The notes under the pieces were generated by a model. It was not told where the DNA came from and did no database searches. It was given only the letters and a program-made list of their open reading frames with translations. From Malachius bipustulatus (Eukaryota > Arthropoda > Insecta > Coleoptera > Melyridae), in contig OU342636.1 in the NCBI GenBank assembly GCA_910589415.1, positions 2,152,437-2,216,436 of the forward strand: a stretch of DNA of 64,000 nt, read 5' to 3'. Positions 20,888-31,900 of this stretch are shown here, in pieces (positions within the stretch are counted from its first letter, which is position 1; each line of letters begins with the position of its first letter). Position numbers and translations under genes: made by a program.

Positions 20888-21300
20888 CAAACAGAATCTC
20901 CCCGCTATGTACCGTTACCGAGAAACAAATCCTTAGTCGGGACGTTGCAAGAAAAAGTATGGCCCTGAGCCTTAAAATTCTCGGATCCGGCCCATTTTCA
21001 ATAGGTCGTATTTGGGGGTCCCAAGCTTCGTCCCTACCAAGTTTCATCCCGATCGGTATAACTTTCAGACACTTAGAGTGTTTCCTAGGCGATTCCCGAA
21101 AAATCCCGAAATTCCCGAAAAAATGACACTTCTCGGGAACGGATCCCGCTCATTTTCAATAGTGCGTCTCTGCAATCGAGCCAAATTTCAACATTCCCAG
21201 ATGAAAATTGGCGGCTCTAGAGTGTTTCCTAGCAAAGTACAGGCAGACAGACCGACAGACAGACATTTTTGGGGCGGTAGTTTCCGCAGATACTTACGAA
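20888..21300. repeat. GC-richer repeat L, copy 2
   Basis: Direct copy of 14631-15050, starting AATCTCCCCGCTATGTACCG and containing CCGATCGGTATAACTTTCAG and CAGACAGACCGACAGACAG. A 113-codon frame crosses it, but its counterpart in copy 1 is not kept, so it is not considered coding. Confidence 0.8.
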
Positions 21301-21490
21301 AAATTTCTAAAATTTATATTTTCAATATAAATTGTAAGATTTTCGTAAGTTAATAAGTAGGTAGGTGGTATATCAATACCTAGTTTTTACAAGTCTTGTT
21401 CAAAATGGGATTATTAATTATTATTAAATTACACGAAAATCCTACTATTTATATTGAAAATATAAATTTTAGAAATTTTTCGTAAGTATA
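21291..21490. repeat. Palindrome with about 58-bp arms and TTACGAAAAAT ends
   Basis: Left arm ACTTACGAAAAATTTCTAAA (21291) through AAGATTTTCGTA; right arm TACACGAAAATCCTACT through TTTTTCGTAAGTATA (21490). The inner core TTTATATTTTCAATATAAAT is itself near-palindromic. Non-coding. Confidence 0.7.
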
Positions 21491-21828
21491 CGTATACCAA
21501 AGATAGATAGAAGTAAATAGAAGTATATAGACCTCATACTTACTTTAAAAACCTAAATTCGAGACATTTTCACATTCCCATAGAGTGTACCTTGACTCTT
21601 GTTCTCGTAAAATAGATTTCTCTTATTGCACGAAATGTTTCGTTTTGGCACGAAGGCAATCGAAATTTAAAAAAAGTTCCTACCCGCCGTAAAAATCGCA
21701 AGATTTTGACAGATGAAAATACTAAATATTTTAATTTAAAACAATGCGTGCGTTGCGGTGTCGTTTTATGGTATGACCAAATACCTTAAAACATTAATAC
21801 CGGACACTTCCTCTCAAAACCTCCGTCC

Positions 21829-22646
21829 TAGGGAACCTGCATTACCGTTTTACTAGGGTAGCGCATTCACTTTTTGACGTTTACTAAACACGGTTATGTT
21901 TAAACAGCTGGATGTCATATTTTTGGCACATTTGGTCAAAGGAGTAGGTATCAAGTGGAAAAAAGCGAAGTTTGAAAAATGAAACAAAATAATAACACGA
22001 ATAAAATTCAAGGAATCCTCTTTGCAGTGGGTATTAAAAACATAATTACGGGTTTATAGAATCACGAAGCTATAGACTTTAAGTATTGGGTATAATTTTT
22101 ATCTCGATATCTAACGTAGTTACTGATAAAAAGCGTTTTGGTAGACACAAAAACGGCAGCGTGATCTTAGTACACATAACTGATCCTTAAAAATAAGATT
22201 CATCAAGATGTAATAAAACCTATACCTGACCAACTTTCAGGAATACGGAAATTCTGAGCCCCGTCGTATATTTTCTGCAATCATAATAACTGTCTGCTGG
22301 GGCTGGATGCATTTTTTGTTCGGAAGATCCCAGTAAGAGGTAAGTATTGATAGAGGACTATAATGAGTTTAAAATATTAAGAAAGCCACCTTTAGGCAAC
22401 GCCAACAAGTGGAAAGCCCACTTTTTATTGTTGAAACATCTTCTAACGCATCAAAAGTTTACCATTTTTATAAAATGCGCAGACTTAATAACAAATAATA
22501 ATTATGTTAATTTTTAGACAGTTGTACGTTCATGAAAAATCTGACGTTTATGACGTCAAATTTGACATTCCCAACTTTTTTCCCAACTTTTTGTGAGAAT
22601 TAATGAGAATGCGCTACCCTAGTAAAGCGGTATTACAGGTTCCCTA
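21829..22646. mobile_element. hAT-type MITE, copy 1 (818 bp, complete)
   Basis: The terminal inverted repeats of about 40 bp begin TAGGGAACC and end GGTTCCCTA. The element is bracketed by a perfect 8-bp duplication, CTCCGTCC (21821-21828 and 22647-22654). An 8-bp target and (C/T)AGGG ends are hallmarks of hAT. There is no transposase and no frame longer than noise. A second copy, invaded by others, spans 24302-37263 in inverted orientation. Confidence 0.92.
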
Positions 22647-22654
22647 CTCCGTCC

Positions 22655-23300
22655 ATTTTTACAGCGCCCTCATGCAGGAACTGGGACCACTAAAGCTGTT
22701 TTTAAATTCAAAGTTAGGTAACTTTTCACAGGTTTTGACAGATGCAGTCAATCATAATTATTAATAATTTGTCATTAGTAATTGAACGTTTTAGTGTCAA
22801 GTATAATTTCAATTTAAAGTTACTCTCAAAGCATTATATCAGCGGATAATTTGGTTGCGTACCAGTTAAATAGGCATTTATAATGTACCGATGTATTGAA
22901 GTGAACATATTATGTCTGGAAAATATGTGCTGTGCGTGCTGTGTGCGGTTGCTCCGACTATGGATTGTTAAGCATTTCCATGCAGATCTTTCCACGGTGT
23001 TCCAAGCAGCAATAAAGAATTATGTACAAAGTTAACTTTAGAAGCCGCGTAAATAAACTTATTAATATTTTATAACTATGCTGATGGAAATAGGAACAAG
23101 CAATAGGTTATAATAGCATCGATGAGTGACGAAATTTTGAAAAAGTGTGGAGTGTCGAAGCCAATTTCTCACCATATTATTTTGTACCTACTGAACATTT
23201 CAAAGAGGAAAATTTTGTTAATCCAGCAAATAATAGACCTTTAAAACTGCAAGGAAGCACATTATTGGAATTGCGGCAAATAAAAGGCTGCACTTAGGTA
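22655..23300. other. Interval with weak THAP-like traces
   Basis: 22677 GAACTGGGACCACTAAA faces its complement at 24258, part of the inverted duplication. A possible THAP remnant on plus is seen: AVCGCSDYGLLSIS near 22945, and TEHFKEENFVNPANNRPLKL near 23200. The order and spacing fit C2...CxxH, but too little remains to call a gene. Confidence 0.3.
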
Positions 23301-24034
23301 TACACCGTGTTTTATATTAAGTCGGCACTATTGCTAACTTCGTTATTATTTAACCTAGAAAGTCGGTTAAATTTGCAAACTAGTAGTATTTTTTCTGCTG
23401 AATAAAATGGCGAAAGCAGAAAAACAATTGAACATCGCGTTTTCGAGATATTTAAAAAAATGTAGTTTTTTTAATGGAACACCCTGTATATTTTTAGATG
23501 TTTCGGTTGCAAATTTTTTTTAAAGGAAAAAGTCTTTATGCACTATGATCCTAAAATAATAAATTCATTAATTATTCATTATTTTATTACTCCCAAAGTA
23601 GGCTGCGACATTATTGTAATTTAGTGTACCTACGTAAAGTAAGGTAAAAAAATTATGTCGTCCTCAATAGTGTATTTTTCAATAAAAAAAATACACTAAA
23701 AATAAGAGTTGTTACCTTGAAAAGGATTTAATTTTACATAAACAAATAACAGAACTTGTTTGTGTTGTAAAATTTTATTATATTAGGATCATAGTGCATA
23801 GAGACATTTTCCTTTAAAAAAATTTACCACCGATCCATCTAAAAATATACAGGGTGTTCCATAAAAAATATTCATTTTTTTTAATATCTCGAAAACGCGA
23901 TGTTCAATTGTTTTTCTGTATTCGCCATTTTATTCAGGAGAAAAAATACTACTAGTTTGCTAATTTAACCGACTTTCTAGGTTAAATAATAACGAAGTTA
24001 GCAATAGTGCCGACTTAATATAAAACACGGTGTA
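23301..24034. mobile_element. Foldback element with about 260-bp arms, TACACCGTG ends, TA target
   Basis: Left arm 23301 to about 23561 and right arm about 23772-24034 are inverted copies (TACACCGTGTTTTATATTAAG / CTTAATATAAAACACGGTGTA region). TA stands on both sides. ACACCCTGTATA and TATACAGGGTGT occur symmetrically within the arms. The centre contains the last 45 bp of repeat X. No gene. Confidence 0.88.
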
Positions 24035-24624
24035 TAGCGATTCAATCTTTTTGAAATATACCTACCTAAAGATATTAATAATAGTGTGTGTAATAGTAGT
24101 TAATTATTGTTAATATAATAAACATATTGAAAACTGTGTTGTTTATTGTTGTATCAATTCTTCGTCCCAATTTCCTCCGTCTAATTAATTTTAAGATCTT
24201 TTCTATTCAGTGTTGATATTTAAAACTCCCGCTATGTTTCACCAAATTTAATTTTTAGTGGTCCCAGTTCATGCTTGGCGGCGCTGCTAAAGTGAACGCA
24301 ATAGGGAACCTGTATTACCGCTTTACTAGGGTAGCGCATTCTCATTCTCACAAAAAGTTGGGAAAAAAGTTGGGAATGTCAAATTTGACGTCATAAACGT
24401 CAGATTTTCCATGAACGTACAACTGTCTAAAAATTCACATAATTATTTGTTATTAAGTCTGCGTATTTTATAAAAATGTTTTGAATTAAAAAACTTTTGA
24501 TGCGTTAGAAGATGTTTTAACAATAAAACGTGGGCTTTCCACTTGTTCGCGTTGCCTAAAGGTAACTTTCTTAATATTTTAAACTCATTATAGTCCTCTA
24601 TCAATACTTAGGTACCTGTTACTA

Positions 24625-26151
24625 TACACCGTTCACATATTAAAAAAGAACTAGGTGGCCATGAACTTTTGTTTTTAGGTTTGCAAAAATGAAAACTCCC
24701 TAGATCTCAATTGACAATATCAGCTGATCGAGATATTAAAGGTTAAGTAAACACTGACATTTGTCAAATCACTCAAAGTGTCTCAGCTGATTAACAGCCA
24801 TGTTGTCTAATTGAAGTTTTAGTAGCAGGGGATTTCTAGGATAATTTTTTACTCTCTGATCAATTTTTCTCAAACTGACAAATAAACTATTAAATTTTTG
24901 ACATTTTAAATTTCAAAAGAGCAAAATGACGAAAATAATGTCTTTAAAGATGAATAAATCCGCATTAAGAAATCATTTCAATGATTAAGATCCAGAAAGT
25001 CCAAACTTGAGCAAACATTTAAGTCATTCCTGAAGGTGAAATATATTTAGAATGTAAGTATTGAGTATGTGTATCTGTATCTGCTAAATTGCTGGTAATT
25101 ACTGTCTCTTATAGTAGTCAGACCATGGCATTAGCAAGTATTATTAGACAGGACAAATTTGATATTACACCCTTAGGCAGCCCACATAAAACAGGCACTA
25201 ATTATGAAATTTTTGTGTTTCCGGAAGATTTGCAATAATCTATTTCCAATACAACCCAATCGAAATGACATGGGGGTATTGTAAACTTCACTATACAAGC
25301 ACGTAAATTAGCAGCTTCCCTCTAAGGATAAAGTAAGGAATGTTATGTCTTGAAGAGCTTTCAAAATGTAAGTACACCCGACATGTGACAAAATTAATAT
25401 AATCATTTTGTGAAAAACTTATTTCGGAGGACTGGACGAAACAAATGGACATGGTGAAAATCTTATTAAAATCAGAGCGCTGAAGATGATTCTGATTCTA
25501 AGCAGGATGGAGTAGCGGTTATTGATAATGGGGGATAATTTTGGGCCAGAAGCGAAAACTGAAAAGTATCTTGTGTAAAACATTCTCAAATCCAGAATCT
25601 TTGGCTGGTTTCCGACACACAACTACGATACAGAATAACCGACGAATTGACGAAAAATATTTTTCATTTACGTACCTATATTTTAATATTTTAATAAGCG
25701 TACCGATATATTTTAATTACCTGCTATGTATTTATTAAAAGTAAATTAATATAATTGATTCAAGTTTTTTATTTTATATTCAAAAAGAACATTTGTGTAT
25801 TTTCCTAATTTGGCAAAATTACATGATAACCTTTTTCTCAAACTCTTATGAGAAAAGCTTAAGATTTTAAGATCTTAGATCCAGCGACATTGCGTTCTAG
25901 TTAAAGATTGCAATTTGTGACTAAATGATTCAAAATAAACAGCCCCCAAAGATACAAATATAAATATAATAAGAATACCAAAAATATCAAAAATCCATCT
26001 GGCAACTATGTCCTGTTCCTTGCCATAAAACTTCAACCTCATAAAAAAGAGACATAACCAAACTCCAGCCAATGATTGACAGCGGTTATACCCAGTGATT
26101 TCTATCACCCTACACCATAACCCAATTCTTTTATAATAAGTGAACGGTGTA
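24625..26151. mobile_element. Element Y, copy 1 (1527 bp), TACACCGTTCAC ends, TA target
   Basis: Ends TACACCGTTCAC / GTGAACGGTGTA, flanked by TA (24623-24624, 26152-26153), inside the hAT MITE; joining the flanks restores MITE sequence. Internal sequence is non-coding apart from a possible remnant, ALASIIRQDKFDIT, near 25130 that is also kept in copy 2. The ends resemble those of the 23301-24034 foldback element, suggesting a shared Tc1/mariner-type transposase. Confidence 0.88.
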
Positions 26152-27418
26152 TAGGATCTTCTGAACAAAAAATGCATCCAGCCCCAGCAGGCAGTTATGA
26201 TTGCAGAAAATATACGACGGGGCTCAGAATTTCCGTATTCCTATAAGTTGGTCAGGTAGGTTTTATTACATCTTAATGAATCTTATTTTTAAGGATCAGT
26301 ATGGGTACTAAGATCACGCTGCCGTTCGTGTGTCTACCAAGACGCTTTTTATCAGTATAACTACCTATACACCGTTCACATATTAAAAAAGAACTAGGTG
26401 GCCATGAACTTTTGTTTTTAGGTTTGCAAAAATGAAAACTCCCTAGATCTCGATTGACAATATCCAGCTGATCGAGATATTAAAGGTTAAGTATAGACTG
26501 ACATTTGTCAAATTACTCAAAGTGTCTCAGCTGATTAACAGCCATGTTGTCAAATTTAAGTTTTAGTAGTAGGATATCTATCTAGGATGATTTTTTACTC
26601 TGATCAATTTTTCTCAAACTGACAAATAAAATTATTAAATTTTTGACATTTTAAATTTCAAAAGAGCAAAATGACGAAAATAATATCTCTAAGATGAATA
26701 AATCCGCATTAAGAAAGCATTTCAATGATTAAGATCCAGAAAGTCCAAACTTGAGCAAACATTTAAGTCATTCAGAAGGTGAAATATATTTGGAATGTAA
26801 GTATTGAGTATGTGTATCTGTATCTGCTAAATTGCTGGTAATTACTGTCTCTTATAGTAGTCAGACCGTGGCATTAGCAAGTATTATTAGACAAGACAAA
26901 TTTGATATTACACTCTTGGGCAGCCCACATAAAACAGGTACTGATTATGAAATTTTTGTGTTTCCGGAAGATTTGCAATAATCTATTTCCAATACAACCC
27001 AATCGAAATGACATGGGGGTATTGTAAACTTCACTATACAAGCACGTAAATTAGCAGCTTCCCTCTAAGGATAAAGTAAGGAATGTTATGTCTTGAAGAG
27101 CTTTCAAAATGTAAGTACACCTGACATGTGACAAAATTAATATAATCATTGTGAAAAACTTATTTCGGAGGACTGGACGAAACAAATGGACATGGTGAAA
27201 ATCCTTTGACTATTAAATAAAAGATTTATTAATATAGTCTAAGTGAAAATCTTATTAAAATCAGAGCGCTGAAGATGATTCTGATTCTAAGCAGGATGCA
27301 GTAGCGGTTATTGATAATGGGGGATAATTTTGGGCCAGAAGCCAGAAGTCCAGAATCTTTGACTGGTTTCCGACACACTACTACGATACCGACTAACCGA
27401 CGAATTGACGAAAAATAT

Positions 27419-27906
27419 TATAACGAACACCGCTCTGGAGAAATTCTAGTGATTACTTCTTAAACATTCTAGTACACCATTTGCTTGTTTGTTTACATTC
27501 TTTATACTGGATTAGTCAATGACACGTTCGCGACAGTTCGACGCAGGTCTGGAATGACGTGTTGACGGCCGATGGGAATTTCTGCAATCTACGAGAGTCG
27601 ATAATGAACCTACTAGAATGTACCTACTGTTTCGCTGCCCCGTCGAGGGAACTATAAAAGAGCAGACTCGCGGCTGCGTGGGACAGTTTTAGTTTGGACA
27701 TAGAGTGAAGTGAAGACAGAGCAGTAACTAGTGGAAGCTGAACAGAGCAGAGTAGTGAAGTGAAGTAAGGGAGCCAGTAGTGATAGTTAGTACAAGTAGT
27801 AATCAGCTGTGTGTGTTTATTAGAATTAGAGGTTATAATTTGGATTAGTCAATAAAGTAATTTGTAAGACTTTTGGTGGTGATTTATTATTGAGAAACCT
27901 GTAACA
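27419..27906 (+). mobile_element. Solo LTR (488 bp)
   Basis: An insertion relative to Y copy 1, flanked by ATAT (27415-27418, 27907-27910). It ends TGTAACA; the start TATAACGA would be a one-base variant of TGTAACG. It contains a TATA box, a GC-richer transcribed part rich in AGTGAAGTGAAG and GCAGAG, and AATAAAG before the end: an LTR layout of U3, R and U5. No internal region remains, as after recombination between two LTRs. Family unknown; not related to the gypsy LTR at 28451. Confidence 0.75.
27653..27659 (+). promoter_or_regulatory. TATA box of the solo LTR
   Basis: TATAAAA, with G/C-rich sequence 25-35 nt downstream where transcription would start. AATAAA at 27851-27856 lies near the LTR end as a polyadenylation signal. 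Confidence 0.6.
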
Positions 27907-28239
27907 ATATTTTTCATTTACGTACCTATATTTTAATATTTTAATAAACGTACCGATATATTTTAATTACCTGCTATGTATTTATTAAAAGTAAATTAAT
28001 ATAATTGATTCAAGTTTTTTATTTTATATTCAAAAAGTACATTTTTATTCTCCCCTTTACGAAAGTGTAACTTTCTGTCTTGATAAGACAACCGAAAGCG
28101 AAAGTAAAACATCCTACGTGATAGGTTGCTAGGTGGTTGCTAGCTATGAAAAACATTCGTGGCCTGGACAAAAAGTAGAAATGTCAGTTTGATTAACGTT
28201 TATTTAAATGGAAAATTAAATGTAAAACTACAATAAAAA

Positions 28240-28305
28240 TTCCAGTAAATCTTTCTGGAACATACAAATAATTATTATTGTATGTTCCAGAAAGATTTAC
28301 TGGAA
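28240..28305. repeat. Perfect 28-bp-stem hairpin within W
   Basis: TTCCAGTAAATCTTTCTGGA ... TCCAGAAAGATTTACTGGAA around a 10-nt AT loop. Identical stems are present in the W copies at 38864-38929 and, slightly worn, 40692-40753. Confidence 0.95.
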
Positions 28306-28450
28306 TTTGCAGCTTCTTGAATGAAATTCATTTTGAACTAAACTACGATCAAAGATTCTAAAATTATAGCTGTACAGAGTTTTAAATTTGACAGTGTCAT
28401 AAATTAATAATTTAAAACTAACGTTACTATGGTAATGTTAAAAACATGGC

Positions 28451-28732
28451 TGTTGTGTATTCCGCGTAGGAATTAGCATTAATTAATATGTAGAGAGAGT
28501 AACTACCTTTATTATCCCAAATCACAATTACTTACAACATAAAATAACTACTTCTAATCACGACAATAACGTAGCAAGACTCGCAAGTAAAGTGCATGTA
28601 TCCCCGTGAGGGTTTCGGAGAGAAGAGAGCGAACTAACCTTTCTTATCAAATAAAAGAACTTCTTCTTTTTACAACTACAGGAGGCAATTAATAGCCTAA
28701 CTTATACAACTCATTTACCCAGTACAATGACA
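28451..28732 (-). repeat. 3' LTR of the gypsy element
   Basis: 282 bp with plus-strand ends TGTTGTGTATTCC and CAATGACA (TG...CA). Compared with the 5' LTR it differs by one substitution and one 6-bp indel, so the insertion is young. ATGGC precedes it (28446-28450) and recurs 18 bp beyond the outer LTR. Confidence 0.92.
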
Positions 28733-28922
28733 TTATATATATAGAAATTTTATTAACTATTTAATAAAATTACATCTTCCCAACAGTCTGGGTTGTAAGA
28801 AACAAAGAATACTTAATAACATTGATAATAATACAATAAAAAAAAAATTTTAAATAACAACTCTCTCCCCTCTAGAAAAAAAAATTAACAGAACATTAAA
28901 TATTGCAGGGATGTTATACAAA

Positions 28923-31900
28923 CTATAAATTTAATTTAATCACTGGTTTAGGTGTCCTTTGTGACCTTCGCAGCACAAGTTCATCTCTAGGTTCAACGCT
29001 GACCTTAACCGAAGGATCAGTTAGCAAATTCGCTGTGGGTTTGAACTCAGCAGAGGGCAGTGTAGAATGAGCAGCATGATCCGAATTCGCCGCAGACAAA
29101 AGCAAATTCTCAATTTGATCACGAACTGGAGCCGTATACGTAGCAGGTGCCTCCCCAATGATCGGAGTATTAATTTGTTCCCTATTATCGAATTCAAACT
29201 CTATTTCGGGTGAAATATTTTCCCCTACTTTAATTAGCTGGTTTATATGCCGTCGCCAAATTTGTCCGTTATCTAATTGAACCAAATAATGTAACTTACC
29301 CAATTTTGCCTGTATAACACCAAAACGCCATTTCTGATTATGAATGTAATCCCTAATTATTACGCGATCACCCACATCTAAATTACGCACAATATGATCT
29401 GCTAATTCTGGCATTTCTGGTTTCAATAAATCAATTTTAGTTCTTATTTCTCGATTAAGGAAGAGCAGTGACGGGGAAATTCCTGTTGAACTATGTGGCA
29501 ACTTTCTATAGTTCATTAAAATATTTTGAATTTCATCCTGTAAAGTTTCTTTAGTGCATCTTATTTTCCGCAATGCATTTTTAATAGTTTGTACGTACCG
29601 TTCTACCTGGCCGTTAGTAGCCGGATTATAGGGTGCTGAAAATTTATGAGTTATTCCATTGCTCTTTAAAAATGATTCAAACTCATATGATGTAAGCTGT
29701 GTCCCATTGTCAGATACAAGGATTTTTGGTAATCCATAGGAAGCAAAAATTTTTTGTAATATCCTAATAGTACCCGTTGATGTTATTTTATTCATGATGA
29801 ATACTTCCGGCCATTTTGAGAAAGCATCCACAAGCACGAATAGATGCACACCCATAAATGGACCCGCAAAGTCTATATGAACCCTCTCAAAGACTTCAGA
29901 AGGATATTCCCACATGTGTGAAATCTTTGGTGGATTATTCCTATGTTTATTACAAACAACGCAATTAACTGTAATCTGTTCGATATCTTTATCGATGTTC
30001 GGCCACCAGCAATAACTTCTGGGTAAGGCCTTCATTTTCACTGTCCCAAAATGCCCTGTATGTAATTCCTTCAAAACTAATTCTCTTAAATTTTTAGGAA
30101 TAACTACTCGAAGCCCACGCATTATGCAACCCTGTTGCAAACTAAATTCTAACTGGTCTACATTGAAACGTAAGTTAGCTTTCAATTCAGTTCCTTCCCT
30201 TAAAGATTTTAATAAAGGTTTCAATGCCTTATCCACTCGAGTTTCCTGGGCAATTTGTTGTACGCCTACAGGAAGCATAGAGATTTGATTAATTTGAGCA
30301 ATATCAGGTTCGTCTAGCTGTAACTCTAGTTCGGAGCTGTCGAGGGGCAGTCTTGACAGTGCATCCGCATTCCCATTTAATTTTGTATTTTTATATCTTA
30401 TATCGTAACGAAAAGCTTGCAAGAATAATGCATAATGTTGCATTCGACTCGCAGTAAGAACAGGCAATCCCTTATTAGATGCGAAAATTAGCATCAAGGG
30501 TCTACAATCTGTGTACATAGTGAACTTCCTACCGAAAAGATACTGATAGAATTTCTTCACACCAAATACTATCGCGTAAGCTTCCTTGTCTATTTGTGAA
30601 TATCCACGCTGAGTTTTTGTCAGCGTTTGTGAGACAAAGCAAATCGGCCTTTCTTTCCCGTCTGGACATATATGAGACAAAACTGCACTCACTCCATACG
30701 GACTTGCATCTGTACACAAAACTAATGGCAACTTTTGATCGAAATGAATCAAAAAATCATCTGATCTCATTCTTGCTTTCACTTTTTTTAAGCTTTCCTC
30801 ACATTTCCTGTCCCATCTAAAAGGAACATCGTCTCGAAGCAATTCATTTAAGGGATAAAGTATTGTACTTGCATCTTCCAAAAACCTACTGTAGTAATTT
30901 ATAAGTCCTAACATCGCCCGTACTTCTTTTTTGTTACGCGGCCTACGCATTTGATCAATAGCTTGGATCTTGGATGGTGCTTTATGAACTCCCTGTTTAT
31001 CAATTAAATACCCGCAATACTCAATTTGATCTGCAAAGAAGGTGCTCTTGTCCAAATTAATTTTCAAATTAAATTTGTGTAGTCTCTCCAGGACTAATTT
31101 AAGACTGTGCAAGTGAGATGCATCATCCGGACCCGTAATTTTGATATCATCAAGAAAAACTGAAACACAAGGTATACCATGCAAAATTTTCTCAATTTCC
31201 CGCTGCCAAATAGCTGGAGCAGACGCTACTCCGTACATCAATCGTGTAGCCTGATATAACCCCTTATGAGTGTTCAGTGTAAGCAATTTCCGATCATCTG
31301 GATGTACTTCCAGTTGCAAATACGCTTTGGACAAATCGATTTTTGAAAATTTGTCCCCACCAGCCATTGTTGCTAACAACTCATTAATGGTTGGTAAATG
31401 GTGTTCATCTACCAGCAAATAAGGATTAATGGAAACTTTAAAGTCACCGCATATTCTGATCTGTCCGTTAGGTTTCATAACCGGCACGATAAGTGAAGCC
31501 CATTCTGAATGTGTAATTTTTTCTAGAATGCCCTCTTTAACTAATGAATCTAGCTCATTTTCTATTTTTGGTAGTAAAGCAAAGGGTACTGGTCTTGCCT
31601 TAACAAATACCGGTGTCACCTTATCCTTCATTCTTAACCTAGCTTGAATTCCGTTAATTTTCCCTACTGTACCGTTAAAAACTGGGCCAAATCTTTTAAT
31701 TAGCTTTTCAATTTCAAAGCGTACAGAATTTCGCACCGAATTAATTTCAAGATCCCCAACAGGAATCTGCAATTTCAACTCCCTTATCCAATTTCTCCCA
31801 ATTAATGCTTCGCCCTTGTCCGAAACTATATGAAGTGGCAACATTCTCTGTATTTCACCCGACCTAACAAGTACTTCTGTCACCCCTATGACGTGAATAG

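Noticed and set aside
20866..21353. Overlapping frames of 86-113 codons in repeat L
   Set aside because: Copy 1 of the repeat does not keep these frames open.
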